NCBI GenBank assembly: GCA_964577115.1 | Contig: CAZNXJ010000012.1 | Span: 103,082 to 167,081 of the forward strand | Direction of reading: 5' to 3' | Length of the DNA stretch: 64,000 bases | Source of the DNA: CAZNXJ01 sp964577115 | Lineage (GTDB): Bacteria; Planctomycetota; Planctomycetia; Pirellulales; Pirellulaceae | Part shown: positions 51,135 through 60,346 of the stretch, one piece after another | Numbering within the stretch: the first letter of the stretch is position 1 | How the letters are laid out: each line of letters starts with the position of its first letter | Translations under genes and position numbers: made by a program | Notes under the pieces: generated by a model | What the model saw: the letters and a program-made list of their open reading frames with translations, nothing else | Told to the model about the DNA's origin: nothing | Database searches by the model: none

Positions 51135-51683
51135 CTAGTCCTTGGGAAATCCCCGGCGGCGGTGCTCGCTGTAGCGTTCCAGCGCGTCTTCGATGACGGG
51201 CAAGGCCGCCTCGGCCGGCTGGAATTCGTCCACCTCAACGGCTTTCCCCTCGAGCGTCTTGTAGTCCTGGAAGAAACGCCGCAGCATGCTCAGCCGATGA
51301 ATGGCCAGCTCGTTGGCTTCCTGATAGACGTTGTATTCGGGATCATCGACCGCGACGGCCAAAATCTTATGGTCGCGCTTGCCGCTGTCGCTCATCGTCA
51401 TCAGCCCAATCGCTCGGGCATTCACGAGCGTCAGGGGAGCCAAGGCTTCCTGGCAGAGTACGAGCACATCGAGCGGGTCGTCATCTTCGGCCAGCGTCTG
51501 CGGGATGAACCCGTAGTTGGCCGGATAGAAGACCGCTGAGTAAAGGATGCGGTCGAGCCGCAAAAGGCCCGTGTTCTTGTCGAGTTCGTACTTGACGCTG
51601 GACCCCGTCGGAATTTCGACCACCGCGGTAAATTCGTTCGGCAGGTGGATTCCGGGAGTTACGTCGTGCCAGGCGTGAGTCAT
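51135..51683 (-). CDS. ppa: Inorganic pyrophosphatase (family I)
   Basis: Hydrolyses pyrophosphate to phosphate, pulling biosynthetic reactions forward. It has 182 residues, the usual length for bacterial family I. Motifs: FTAVVEIPTGSSVKYELDK, YPANYGFIPQTLAEDDDPLDVLVL (the acidic metal cluster, with the D-x-D-P-x-D-V signature), and KRDHKILAV. The start ATG is at 51683. It is soluble and hexameric by family knowledge. It starts divergently from the UDP-glucuronate decarboxylase gene across 388 bases. Confidence 0.96.
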   Translation of the reverse strand: MTHAWHDVTPGIHLPNEFTAVVEIPTGSSVKYELDKNTGLLRLDRILYSAVFYPANYGFIPQTLAEDDDPLDVLVLCQEALAPLTLVNARAIGLMTMSDSGKRDHKILAVAVDDPEYNVYQEANELAIHRLSMLRRFFQDYKTLEGKAVEVDEFQPAEAALPVIEDALERYSEHRRRGFPKD

Positions 51684-52071
51684 GAGGGCGGTATCGGCGA
51701 AAAAATTGGCTAGCGGAGGAACGACCGCCGCATTCTAAATGGGTAGGGCAGGGCGTCAATCGGGTCTGGCCAGATCGCTTGTCGACTACGGACACCTGCG
51801 GGAACCCGAATGGAACAATCGCTACGAGGCGCGCGACCAGAACCGTCGCGTGCGCCTTGGTAGCCAATTTCCGCTGCCGCGGGTACGATGCGCGGCACTG
51901 AATCGCTCGGAGGCCCCTCCTGCCGCTCGACGTGATGTACGTTTCTGGGTGGCCGCGCGAGTCGGCCGAATCGATGGACCGCGGAGTCGCGTCGCGCGCC
52001 GAGTGGCCGTGGCGAGCGGTCGAGCTGGGCGGAGATTAGTCGAGACGCTGGTTTCGGAAGGAACGTTGGCT
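51684..52071. other. Intergenic region between ppa and UDP-glucuronate decarboxylase
   Basis: These 388 bases lie between divergent genes. The frame in phase with the decarboxylase is open through most of it, but the translation is Arg-rich and unlike protein. No repeat, RNA or strong promoter boxes are seen. The last bases hold the GGAAGGA site of the following gene. Confidence 0.45.
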
Positions 52072-53046
52072 GTGGCTACGATCAAACGCATTCTCGTGAC
52101 CGGCGGCGCCGGCTTTCTGGGGTCGCATCTCTGCGAACGATTGGTCGCGGAAGGTCACGATGTTATCTGCCTCGACAATTTCTTTACGAGTCAGAAGAGC
52201 AACGTCGAGCATCTGCTGCCGCACCCGAATTTCGAGCTGATCCGGCACGACATCATCATCCCTATCTGGCTCGAAGTCGACGAAATCTACAACCTGGCGT
52301 GCCCAGCCGCTCCGGGCCACTACCAGTACAACCCGATCAAAACCATCAAGACGTCGGTGATGGGCGCCATCAATGTGCTGGGCATGGCAAAACGTTGCCG
52401 GGCGAAGGTGTTGCAAGCTTCGACGAGCGAAGTGTACGGCGACCCGGAAGTCCACCCGCAGCCGGAGACCTACCGAGGGTCGGTCAATCCGATCGGGCCG
52501 CGCGCGTGCTATGACGAAGGCAAGCGTGCCGCGGAAACGCTGTTCATGGACTACCACCGCATGAACCGCGTCAACATCCGCATCGTGCGCATTTTCAATA
52601 CGTACGGGCCGCGGATGCACCCGTTCGATGGCCGGGTTGTTTCGAACTTCATTCGCCAGGCGCTCGCCGGTGAAGATATCACGATCTACGGCGATGGCTC
52701 GCAGACCCGCTCGTTCTGCTACCGCGACTGCCTGGTCGAAGGCATGATCCGCATGATGAATGGTCCCGACAGTTTTGTCGGGCCGGTGAACTTGGGAAAT
52801 CCCGGCGAGTTCACCATTCGCGAGCTCGCAGAGTTGATTATCGAATTGACCGGATCGCGCTCGCGGCTGGTCTTTCAGCCCCTTCCGGCGGACGATCCCA
52901 CACGTCGCCGTCCCGACATTTCGCTTGCCGAGAAAATGCTCGATTGGCGTCCCCAGGTTGCCCTCCGCGACGGCCTCGCACGAACGATCGAATGGTTCCG
53001 CCAGATTGATATCGAGCAATACCGTCCGCCGACACCGAACTATTGA
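52072..53046 (+). CDS. UDP-glucuronate decarboxylase (UDP-xylose synthase, SDR)
   Basis: Converts UDP-glucuronate to UDP-xylose using bound NAD. It has 324 residues. Motifs: TGGAGFLGSHLCERL, CLDNFFTSQKSNVEHLL, IYNLACPAAPGHYQYNPIKTIKTS (the P-H-Y-Q typical of UXS), ASTSEVYGDPEVHPQPE, RACYDEGKRAAETL (intact YxxxK), VRIFNTYGPRMHP and DGSQTRSFCYRDCLVEG. The start is a GTG at 52072, nine bases after AAGGA; a TTG two codons upstream is possible. It should supply UDP-xylose to surface polysaccharides. No other sugar gene lies next to it. Confidence 0.95.
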   Translation: MATIKRILVTGGAGFLGSHLCERLVAEGHDVICLDNFFTSQKSNVEHLLPHPNFELIRHDIIIPIWLEVDEIYNLACPAAPGHYQYNPIKTIKTSVMGAINVLGMAKRCRAKVLQASTSEVYGDPEVHPQPETYRGSVNPIGPRACYDEGKRAAETLFMDYHRMNRVNIRIVRIFNTYGPRMHPFDGRVVSNFIRQALAGEDITIYGDGSQTRSFCYRDCLVEGMIRMMNGPDSFVGPVNLGNPGEFTIRELAELIIELTGSRSRLVFQPLPADDPTRRRPDISLAEKMLDWRPQVALRDGLARTIEWFRQIDIEQYRPPTPNY

Positions 53047-53100
53047 CGGGCTGTGTGCCGGCGGTGCTCGAGCGGAACGCGAGTGGTAGCGCGCCGGGCG

Positions 53101-53562
53101 TTACTTCTTGCCGAGCGCTCGCTGCTGCCTAAAGAACCGCGTGAGAATTTCGCTGCACTGGGAAGCGAGGACTCCGGAAACGACTTCGCAGCGGTGATTG
53201 AGCCGCGCATCGTTTAGCAGCTGATACAGCGAGTGGACGGCACCGGCTTTAGGGTCCTGGGCGCCGTAAACAACGCGGGGGATGCGGGCCTGGAGAATCG
53301 CTCCCGCGCACATCGGGCACGGCTCGAGCGTCACCACGAGCGTACAGTCTTCGAGACGCCAGCTGCCGAGCGATTCGGCGGCCTGCGTGATCGCAATCAT
53401 TTCGGCATGCGCCGTCGGGTCCCGCAGTGCTTCGCGCTGATTATGCGCCGCAGCAATGACGCGGCCGCCGTGCACAATGACCGCTCCGACGGGTACCTCG
53501 TCTTCTTCAAATGCCTGTTGCGCTTCGGCGAGCGCCATCTGCATATAGTGTTGATCGAGCAT
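53101..53562 (-). CDS. tadA: tRNA-specific adenosine deaminase TadA
   Basis: Converts A34 to inosine in tRNA-Arg(ACG). It has 153 residues from MLDQHYMQMALAEA, as in E. coli TadA. Zinc site: HAEMIAIT and EPCPMCAGAI (H-A-E and P-C-x-x-C); catalytic Glu is in HAE. It also has VPVGAVIVHGG and VVYGAQDPKAGAV. I chose the ATG at 53562, where conservation starts; an upstream in-frame start adds 29 basic residues. The DUF1080 gene ends about 80 bases upstream on the same strand, so the two may share a transcript. Confidence 0.95.
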   Translation of the reverse strand: MLDQHYMQMALAEAQQAFEEDEVPVGAVIVHGGRVIAAAHNQREALRDPTAHAEMIAITQAAESLGSWRLEDCTLVVTLEPCPMCAGAILQARIPRVVYGAQDPKAGAVHSLYQLLNDARLNHRCEVVSGVLASQCSEILTRFFRQQRALGKK

Positions 53563-53645
53563 GTATCTCAGCCGTCGGGAATCAATTCCCGACTTGATGG
53601 GTTGCTTTATTTTTTGCGCCGAAGACGAGCTCCGCTCGAACAGTC

Positions 53646-54338
53646 TCACGGCTCTATTTCGCGCAGGCGAATATTACGCAGAGCGGCCTTGGTTTCCCAG
53701 GTCGCGAAGCCGAAGGGTTTCGAGAGATTCACTTCCGGACGTGTGCTAATCATGCGATCGGTGATCCGCTGATGGACGACTTTGTCGTCATCGATCCAGG
53801 CCTCTATCAAATCGTCCGTCACACGCAGGCGGATGTGGTACCACTGCCCGGTCTTGAAGCCCATGAAACGCGTTGTTTCGTTCTCCGATGCGTCCTTTCC
53901 ATCGATGCTCGACAACCCCACGATCCCGCCGGCCCACCCGCCCACGATGAAGCTGCAATGGGAATCCTTTACCGGGAACGTAAGGCCGCAGAAGAAATCG
54001 ATTCCTTCGACGCGCTTCGCGTCAAGTTCCACCTCGTAGTTCGAGTGTGGCAATTCGCCCGTGTAGGTGACGCCGGTCAGCGAGAACCCCATTCCGAGGA
54101 TCAGGTTGCCGTCCTCCACCTTGACTTCGCCTTCGCCCCCGAACGGTGTCTTTTTCCATCCGTCGAGCGACTTGCCGTCGAACAGTGCTCGCCATTTGGG
54201 TTCCTCGACGCCGGGCGACTTGGCGTCGGGCTGCTCGCCCCATGTGGTGGAAGCTGTCAGGATGGCGAGCACTCCGCTCAGAACGATGGTGAACCACGGA
54301 CGGCAGCGATACGGGCGGTCAGCGACAGGCCGGTACAC
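53646..54338 (-). CDS. DUF1080 (3-keto-disaccharide hydrolase-like) secreted protein
   Basis: A 230-residue protein with signal peptide (RPWFTIVLSGVLAILTASTTWG) and one DUF1080 concanavalin-like domain: WRALFDGKSLDGWKKT, DGNLILGMG, YTGELPHSNYEVELDAKR, WYHIRLRVTDDLIEAWIDDDKV and FGFATWETKAALRNI. DUF1080 members act on or bind glycans; some cleave 3-keto-disaccharides. The family is greatly expanded in Planctomycetota. The start is a GTG at 54338, eight bases after AAGGGAG; an ATG 29 codons upstream gives an unusual N-terminus before the signal peptide, so I favour the GTG. Confidence 0.85.
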   Translation of the reverse strand: MYRPVADRPYRCRPWFTIVLSGVLAILTASTTWGEQPDAKSPGVEEPKWRALFDGKSLDGWKKTPFGGEGEVKVEDGNLILGMGFSLTGVTYTGELPHSNYEVELDAKRVEGIDFFCGLTFPVKDSHCSFIVGGWAGGIVGLSSIDGKDASENETTRFMGFKTGQWYHIRLRVTDDLIEAWIDDDKVVHQRITDRMISTRPEVNLSKPFGFATWETKAALRNIRLREIEP

Positions 54339-54593
54339 GGTGGCATCTCCCTTTGTCTTGGCGTTTTCCCCTCGCGCGACCGTTTGGTCCCTGGCCGGCA
54401 GAGATTGTCGGCGCTCGATTGACATAGACCTTGCGGCCGGCGAGTTCTAGAATTTCGCCCCTTCTGTAAACCAAGGACGATCGATTGGCGGTACTGCGCG
54501 AGCGAGCCGGTTCGTCGCGGAGAGGCATTCGCCGCACGGACGCCCCCGCGAGCGGTGAACGTCTCAGTGTAAGTCCCGCCGGGACGGAGCGGA

Positions 54594-55049
54594 ATGCTAC
54601 ACTACTGGCGGATTGAACGACTCGTTGTGCTGTTCCGCACTCCTGCCGTCAGGGCCTTGCTTGTGCGACTCCCCATCTCGTCGGCGCTGCTCGCTGCTTA
54701 CTGGCTTGCGTTGTTCGTGGCTACCCATACACCCGTACGGGTTGCTCGCGGTGCCAAGCTGCCCTGGGATAAGCTCGTGCACTTTGGGAGCTACGGCGTA
54801 TTGGCGTTGATGCTGGCCTGGACCGTCCATGGACGCTCGCAGCTCACGCGCCTCAGTGCGCTTCTCCTCTTCGGCGTCATTGCCCTGTATGGAGCGGTGG
54901 ACGAGCTCACGCAGCGGCTCGTCCCTTCCCGCTCGGCCGACTTCGCCGACTGGGTTGCGGATTGTGCCGGCGGTGCAATCGGGCTGACTGCGTTCGCACT
55001 GATCATGTGGCTCCTGCCCCCTCGGCGCACAAAAACAGCCCGGACCTAA
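54594..55049 (+). CDS. VanZ-like membrane protein
   Basis: A 151-residue protein with four predicted membrane helices. VanZ family signature: KLPWDKLVHFGSYGVLALMLAW, YGAVDELTQRLVPSRSADFADWVAD (acidic residues of the DExxQ...R..D motif) and AGGAIGL. VanZ of enterococci gives slight teicoplanin resistance; in most bacteria the function is unknown. The gene is alone on its strand; its 3' end runs into the terminator of the convergent DUF1559 gene. Confidence 0.85.
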   Translation: MLHYWRIERLVVLFRTPAVRALLVRLPISSALLAAYWLALFVATHTPVRVARGAKLPWDKLVHFGSYGVLALMLAWTVHGRSQLTRLSALLLFGVIALYGAVDELTQRLVPSRSADFADWVADCAGGAIGLTAFALIMWLLPPRRTKTART

Positions 55050-55062
55050 GCGGACCGGGCTG
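55031..55062 (-). terminator. Rho-independent terminator of the second DUF1559 gene
   Basis: An 8-bp stem CAGCCCGG/CCGGGCTG with an 11-base loop, followed on the minus strand by TTTTT (55031-55035). It begins about 40 bases after the DUF1559 stop (55103) and overlaps the 3' end of the convergent VanZ-like gene. Confidence 0.82.
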
Positions 55063-55102
55063 AAGTGCCATTCGTGCTTCTGGTTCGTGCGAGACTGCTC
55101 AA

Positions 55103-56161
55103 TTAGAGCTGGTAGTCCGAGTCCTTCAGCGGCGCTCGCGGCATGGGGGCATCGGATTTCGGATTGTTGGGAGTTAAGAGCTGCTGATAGACATGGTAAG
55201 CCATGCCTTCGTTCAATCCGACCGTGCGTCCATCGGCGAAAACCGCGTTCGCGGAGGCGGCGTGGAAGCTGGACGGACGCGCCTGCGATGGCGCATCCAG
55301 GTCGATCTTGTACTTCATGCCGTTGATCTTGGCTTCGAGCAAGGCCGCGTTCGAGCTGATGAACGTCGTCGGCATGGGGTTCGTCGCACCGTATGCGGAC
55401 ACGTAATTCGTCCACCAGGGATCTTGGGAATCCAAGGTGTATAGCCAGACCATACCGGTGGCTAGACGCGGTCCTACGGGGTCGTTCGGGTTGTTGCGGA
55501 TGAGCAGATAGGGGGCAGTCCAGTCGGCGGATTGCAGGTTTTCCGAGAACAGCAGTACGTTGGAAGCGCCGTCCTTCATGTCCCCAACGGTCACCTTCGC
55601 TCCCGGCACAGTCCAGCGGTCCAGGAACACACCGTTTTCGACGCGCAGGCTTCTCGCCCATTGCGAGTAATCATTCCAGGGACTTGGGAAGCTCCACTGC
55701 GCCCCTCGATTGGTCGAGAAGTCTCCCGGAAAGAAGCCGTTATTCGTGACGTAACTGTTGTCCGGTGCGCTCGTGTCAGGCGTTCCCGAGCTCGTGCAGG
55801 TGAGCACCGGAAGGTAGGGGGCCAGATCGGCATTGGTCAACGGATCGATGAGAGCATCCGACCAAAGGTCGTAGAGAGCCTGCTGGTCAATCGACGGAAA
55901 GAGCATCACGATCGCGGGCACGGGATGATCGGTCGGCCCCTTGGAAATGCGATCCAGGTAGCCAGGGAAGCGCCGACGGCTGCTCTCGAACTGCACCGCC
56001 GCGAGCCCGAGCTGGCGAAGGTTGTTCTTGCACTGCATGTTTCGAGCGGCCTCGCGAGCGTTCTGGACGGCCGGCAAAAGCAGTGCGACGAGCGTACCAA
56101 TGATGCTGATGACCACCAGCAGCTCGACCAGGGTGAAACCGGGCCGACGACTTCTGAGCAT
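55103..56161 (-). CDS. DUF1559 prepilin-like protein
   Basis: A 352-residue protein. It has the type IV prepilin start MLRSRRPGFTLVELLVVISIIG, a signal for prepilin peptidase, then VQNAREAARNMQCKNNLRQLGLA, and the C-terminal HAASANAVFADGRTVGLNEG, the usual DUF1559 order. The ATG at 56161 is preceded by GGGAGA at six bases; the frame continues 37 codons upstream without conserved content. Function unknown; predicted inner-membrane pseudopilin. It is a second, independent family member in the window, about 43 kb from the first. A clear terminator follows it. Confidence 0.92.
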   Translation of the reverse strand: MLRSRRPGFTLVELLVVISIIGTLVALLLPAVQNAREAARNMQCKNNLRQLGLAAVQFESSRRRFPGYLDRISKGPTDHPVPAIVMLFPSIDQQALYDLWSDALIDPLTNADLAPYLPVLTCTSSGTPDTSAPDNSYVTNNGFFPGDFSTNRGAQWSFPSPWNDYSQWARSLRVENGVFLDRWTVPGAKVTVGDMKDGASNVLLFSENLQSADWTAPYLLIRNNPNDPVGPRLATGMVWLYTLDSQDPWWTNYVSAYGATNPMPTTFISSNAALLEAKINGMKYKIDLDAPSQARPSSFHAASANAVFADGRTVGLNEGMAYHVYQQLLTPNNPKSDAPMPRAPLKDSDYQL

Positions 56162-56441
56162 GAGAGATCTCCCGTGTAGCAAGCACGAACCGTGCACGAG
56201 GGGGTGATGAGGTATCGGGAATGGCTTGTTTATTGTCCTCAAATTCGGGCTCGGCGTCCAGCGTTGCGCCACAACTTCGGGCGGTTTTCAGGCCGGTCGA
56301 GCCGGCGGTCGCCCGGGCTCGGGCCTGACGGGCCGTGGAGGCCTTGGTTGGCCCTCAGCGCGCGAGCAAAAACTCGTTACGCTGATAAGTCGAGCTTTAG
56401 CATCCCCCTACGCTTTCGTCCTCGAAGCCGTCCGATTTGGT

Positions 56442-57581
56442 ATGCGTAACCTGTACCTCGACTACAACGCGACAACTCCCGTGGCGCCGAGTGTGCGCGA
56501 AGCGATGGCGCCGTACTTTTCCGAGTTCTTCGCGAATCCGTCGAGCAGCCACGGGCTGGGGCGAGCCTGCCGCGAAGCGGTGGAAGACGCACGCAGCCAT
56601 GTCGCTCGGCTCATCGGCTGCGATGCCGACGAAATCATCTTCACGTCCGGTGGTACGGAGAGCAATAACCTCGCCCTGTTGGGCGTCCTGATGCATGACC
56701 TGCCGGACCGCAACGGACACCTGGTGATCTCGAATCTCGAGCACCCCGCGGTGGCCGAACCGGCGAAGTTGGCTCAGCGGCTGGGCTATCGCGTCACGAC
56801 GGTGCCCGCGAACCGGGACGGAATCGTGACCGCGGCGGCTGTCGAACGAGCTTTGCGTCCCGACACCCGCCTCGTAAGCGTCATGCATGCCAACAACGAA
56901 ATCGGAACGATTCAGCCGCTGCGGGAAATCGCCGAACTCTGTCACACGCGCAATATTCTGCTGCATACCGACGCGGCGCAGACGCTGGGAAAAATTCACG
57001 TCAACGTCGATGAACTGGATGTCGATCTGCTAACAATCGCCGGTCATAAGATGTACGCGCCCAAGGGCATTGGAGCTCTCTATGTCCGGCGCGGCACGGC
57101 GCTCGATCCGCTCCTCCGCGGAGCGGGGCACGAGAGCGGGCTGCGCCCGGGAACGGAGAACGTTCCCTACATCGTCGGCTTGGGGCGCGCGGCCCGCTTG
57201 GCCGCCAAGGGCATCGAAGAAACGCAGGACCGGCTCGCTCAACTCCGCGACCGCTTGCTCGCTCGACTTCAGAACGGCGCCGACGAACCGCTCCAGGTGA
57301 ATGGCGGCCGCTCGCCGCGACTACCGAATACGCTCAGCATCGTGTTCCCCGGCGTGTCCGCGGCAGAGATGCTCAAACGCACACCCGATCTGTGTGCTTC
57401 GACCGGTTCGGCGTGCCATAGCACGGCGATTACGATTTCGCCGACGCTGGCCGCCATCGGGCTGACTCCGGATGAAGCCTTCGGCACGATGCGGCTGAGC
57501 GTCGGGTGGTACACGTCGGAGGAAGAAGTCGATCGAGCCGCCAGTTTGCTGCTCGATGCGTGGGAGGGCCTTCGCCGCTGA
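56442..57581 (+). CDS. Cysteine desulfurase (NifS/IscS family)
   Basis: PLP enzyme that takes sulfur from cysteine for Fe-S clusters and other thio-cofactors. It has 379 residues. Motifs: YLDYNATTPVAPSV, FTSGGTESNNLALLG, SNLEHPAV, HANNEIGTIQPL, HTDAAQTLGKI and AGHKMYAPKGIGALY (PLP lysine in HK), and CASTGSACHS (catalytic Cys loop). The ATG at 56442 starts the conserved region; the upstream frame is not protein-like. No IscU or other Fe-S genes flank it; it is followed by a KaiC-like ATPase 81 bases downstream on the same strand. Confidence 0.94.
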   Translation: MRNLYLDYNATTPVAPSVREAMAPYFSEFFANPSSSHGLGRACREAVEDARSHVARLIGCDADEIIFTSGGTESNNLALLGVLMHDLPDRNGHLVISNLEHPAVAEPAKLAQRLGYRVTTVPANRDGIVTAAAVERALRPDTRLVSVMHANNEIGTIQPLREIAELCHTRNILLHTDAAQTLGKIHVNVDELDVDLLTIAGHKMYAPKGIGALYVRRGTALDPLLRGAGHESGLRPGTENVPYIVGLGRAARLAAKGIEETQDRLAQLRDRLLARLQNGADEPLQVNGGRSPRLPNTLSIVFPGVSAAEMLKRTPDLCASTGSACHSTAITISPTLAAIGLTPDEAFGTMRLSVGWYTSEEEVDRAASLLLDAWEGLRR

Positions 57582-57662
57582 GGCCGGTCGGATTGGGGGT
57601 TCCCGGCATTCGCGCGGGGACGAATCTCTTGTTGATTCAGAAGGAGCTTCAGGCGAGCTACT

Positions 57663-58550
57663 ATGACGAGTGCAACTTCGCGGCCGCGGCTATCGACGGG
57701 CATCGCCGCCCTGGACGAACATTTGGGAGGCGGCCTCTTGCCGGGAACGCTGACCGTCGTGCTCGGCGCCACCGGGATCGGAAAGACTCAGCTCGGACTC
57801 CAGTTCGCCGCTGCCGCGGCGGCCGATGAAGGCCGGCGTGGTGTGATTCTCGACGTCAGCGCTCGGGGCGATTCACAGAACCATACGGCCTACGCCGAAC
57901 GACTCAGCGGCTGGCAACTCCGCTCGGCCAACGACGATCGCTTCGACGCCGACGCGTTCTTCCGCCGCGACGATTTCGGCGACACGCTGCATGCGTTCCA
58001 ATACAGCGGCCGCCGCGTCACGCGCAATGATCTCGAATGGGAAGAGTGGCGCGCCTGGCAGGCAGAAATCAATCAGCGGCTGGAGAACACGATCGCCTTC
58101 CTCTATGGGAGCTTCGTAAACGGTTGCCGGCGTGTTGTTGTCGACGGCGTGGAACCTGCGGATCGGCCCGGCGAGTCGATTCAGATGTACCTGTTCGAGT
58201 ACGTTTATCATCAGATCATCCGCAAAGACCCCGAATGGGTCGCGCGGGATCTGTTTCGGCAGCACTACCGGGAGTACTCCGCCGAGGCCGCTCGGCGTGC
58301 GTACGATCCGCAATCGATCGCGTGCGTCCTGCTGCTCACCTCGCATCATTCGATGCTCGATGATCTTCTGTCCCGGCCGCTCGACGAAGGCGACGCCCTG
58401 TCCAATGCGAACACGCTGATCTACATGGGGAAGGTGCGCGAAGGCAATCGCATGCGGCGGGGGCTCGCCATCGCCAAACATCGAGGCAGCGCGTGCACGG
58501 ACGAACTGCTGTTCTACAAGATTGGCGAGCGGGGGATCGAGCTCGAATGA
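57663..58550 (+). CDS. KaiC-like RecA-fold ATPase
   Basis: A 295-residue single-domain RecA-superfamily ATPase. STGIAALDEHLGGGLLPGT is the KaiC/RadA lead-in, GATGIGKTQLGL is Walker A near residue 35, and CRRVVVDGVEPADR is Walker B. The C-terminal part HRGSACTDELLFYKIGERGIEL matches the substrate-contact end of KaiC repeats. One domain rather than the two of KaiC. It has an insert near 85-120 (Asp/Phe/Arg-rich). Role unknown; relatives act in signalling and regulation. The start ATG has an AGGCGAG upstream. It may be co-transcribed with the cysteine desulfurase. Confidence 0.8.
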   Translation: MTSATSRPRLSTGIAALDEHLGGGLLPGTLTVVLGATGIGKTQLGLQFAAAAAADEGRRGVILDVSARGDSQNHTAYAERLSGWQLRSANDDRFDADAFFRRDDFGDTLHAFQYSGRRVTRNDLEWEEWRAWQAEINQRLENTIAFLYGSFVNGCRRVVVDGVEPADRPGESIQMYLFEYVYHQIIRKDPEWVARDLFRQHYREYSAEAARRAYDPQSIACVLLLTSHHSMLDDLLSRPLDEGDALSNANTLIYMGKVREGNRMRRGLAIAKHRGSACTDELLFYKIGERGIELE

Positions 58551-58598
58551 GTCGCCGGTTGGGCTCGTGATTCGAACTCGCGACAGGGTGACTCGACG

Positions 58599-59450
58599 TT
58601 ATCCGCCGGAAGTCGGCGGGATGGGCGGTGCGTCGGGTTCCGGCGTGATGGTCAGGCCGTCGGACGCCCGCAAAACGATGCGGTACGAGCGGCCTTCTTG
58701 CACTTTGATGGACGGCGCTTCGCCGTGTGCGGCGCGGATGCCCAGCTCGGCGGCCTTTCTTGGATCGTTGGCAATCAGCCAGAACTCGTCCCAGATTTGC
58801 CGCTCGAAGTCGCTCATTTCACCGCCGCGCCCATACGCCTGCGGCCGCCCGCCGGCTTCATCGAGCGGGAAGCCTTCGCTCGGCTCCTGGTACTCGCCAA
58901 AAAGACGGCGGAACAACACGAGCGATGTCGAACGGTCGATTTCGGCGCGTTCGACGTATTTGTCTTCGAACTTCACGACCCAGTTATCGATGTAAACGAC
59001 ATCGCCGCGAATGCGAAAGCGTCGTGGTTCGCCAATCGTTTCGCCTTGCGGGCCGAGTTCGGTGAATTCGATCTCCGAATAGAGATCGCCGCTCGTCTCG
59101 TCGGTCGTCTGCCTTATCACGCGGAGCCGCGCCACTCGGTGATCGACTTTCAAGAGCCGCAGCGACGTATCGAGCCGGTCGATCTCTTCGCGCATCCGCT
59201 CCACATCCGCGCGCAGCGCCGCAACCTCTTCGTTGCGTTGGGCCAGCTGATGGGAGGTGGTTTGGAGCTTCGTGCGGATGCTTTCAACTTCCGCCTTCGC
59301 TTGGGCCAGCTGTTCGTCCTTCGCATACTGTTCCGCGTATTCGGAATACACGCGCCAACCCACATAGCCGCCGGTGCCGACGACGGCGACGGCGAGCAGC
59401 GTGCGCAGCAGGCTATTGATGGTGGCGATTGCGTCCATACTCTTGGACAT
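58599..59450 (-). CDS. Membrane-anchored coiled-coil hypothetical protein
   Basis: A 283-residue protein with a short start, one membrane helix (LLAVAVVGTGGYVGWRVY), a coiled-coil (about 40-100, QLAQAKAEVESIRTKL and ALRADVERMREEI), then a beta-rich part with SGDLYSEIEFTELGPQGE, IRGDVVYIDNWVVKFEDKYVE, and a C-terminal VLRASDGLTITPEPDAPP. The ATG has AGGAG six bases upstream. It is the last gene of a minus-strand run after trpC (74-base gap). I recognise no named family; the layout suggests a scaffold or envelope protein. Confidence 0.75.
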   Translation of the reverse strand: MSKSMDAIATINSLLRTLLAVAVVGTGGYVGWRVYSEYAEQYAKDEQLAQAKAEVESIRTKLQTTSHQLAQRNEEVAALRADVERMREEIDRLDTSLRLLKVDHRVARLRVIRQTTDETSGDLYSEIEFTELGPQGETIGEPRRFRIRGDVVYIDNWVVKFEDKYVERAEIDRSTSLVLFRRLFGEYQEPSEGFPLDEAGGRPQAYGRGGEMSDFERQIWDEFWLIANDPRKAAELGIRAAHGEAPSIKVQEGRSYRIVLRASDGLTITPEPDAPPIPPTSGG

Positions 59451-59524
59451 GGCAGGCTCCTGGCCGGCACAAATGACGCTGCATTACGGGATAAGGTTGA
59501 GGCACAACGTGAACCGTATCGTGC

Positions 59525-60316
59525 TCATGCGGAGGCGTTTCCCAACAGCCGATCGACGGCCGCACCGATATCCGGCTCGCGCATGAGGCTCTCGCCCACG
59601 AGAATAGCGTTCACGCCCGCCTGCTCCAAGCGCACGACCTGCGAGCGTTCAAAAATCCCGCTTTCGCTGACCAGTACTTTATCGTTCGGGATCGCCGAGC
59701 GGACGGCAAGCGTGTGTTCGAGATCCGTTTCGAACGTATGCAGGTTGCGGTTGTTGACGCCGATCAGTTCGGCGCCGGCTTCCAGCACACGCGCGATATT
59801 GGCGGGTTCGTAGAGTTCGACAAGCGGGGTCATTCCGAGCTCGATGGCCAGGTTGTGCAGGCTCCGCAACTGGCAGTCGTCGAGGCATTCGGCAATCAGC
59901 AGTACTGCGTCCGCGCCGGCTTCGCGAGCTTCCAGTAGCTGGTAGGGATCGAGAATGAAATCCTTGCGCAGCAGTGGCAGATCGACGGCCTCGCGGATCG
60001 CGCGGAGATAATCGAGATGTCCCTGGAAGTAGGGGGCGTCGGTGAGGACGCTGAGGCAGGTCGCGCCATGGGCAGCGTAGGTGCGCGCGATGGCGACGGG
60101 ATCAAAGGCCTCGCGAATGACGCCGCGCGAGGGGCTGGCTTTTTTGACTTCCGCGATGAGCTTGATGGGGCCATCGGCGGCGAGTGCGCGAAAGAAACTG
60201 CGAACGGGCGGAGCGTCGGCCAGCCGCGCACGCAGCTCGCGCTCGGGCCGTTGCTCGCGGGCCGCCGCAATCTCGCCGCGCTTGGTTTCAACGATGCGGT
60301 CGAGGATCGTCGGCAT
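59525..60316 (-). CDS. trpC: Indole-3-glycerol phosphate synthase
   Basis: Closes the indole ring in tryptophan synthesis. It has 263 residues. Motifs: PIKLIAEVKKASPSRGVI (catalytic Lys in KKASPS), LSVLTDAPYFQG, LLRKDFILDPYQLLEAREAGADAVLLI (second catalytic Lys in RKDF), LIGVNNRNLHTF and LVSESGIF. The ATG at 60316 lies 30 bases after purH. It does not sit with trpF, which is about 38 kb to the left. Tryptophan genes are often scattered in this phylum. Confidence 0.96.
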   Translation of the reverse strand: MPTILDRIVETKRGEIAAAREQRPERELRARLADAPPVRSFFRALAADGPIKLIAEVKKASPSRGVIREAFDPVAIARTYAAHGATCLSVLTDAPYFQGHLDYLRAIREAVDLPLLRKDFILDPYQLLEAREAGADAVLLIAECLDDCQLRSLHNLAIELGMTPLVELYEPANIARVLEAGAELIGVNNRNLHTFETDLEHTLAVRSAIPNDKVLVSESGIFERSQVVRLEQAGVNAILVGESLMREPDIGAAVDRLLGNASA

Positions 60317-60346
60317 GGCGGAGGTTTCTGGGAGCGAATGCGGGGA

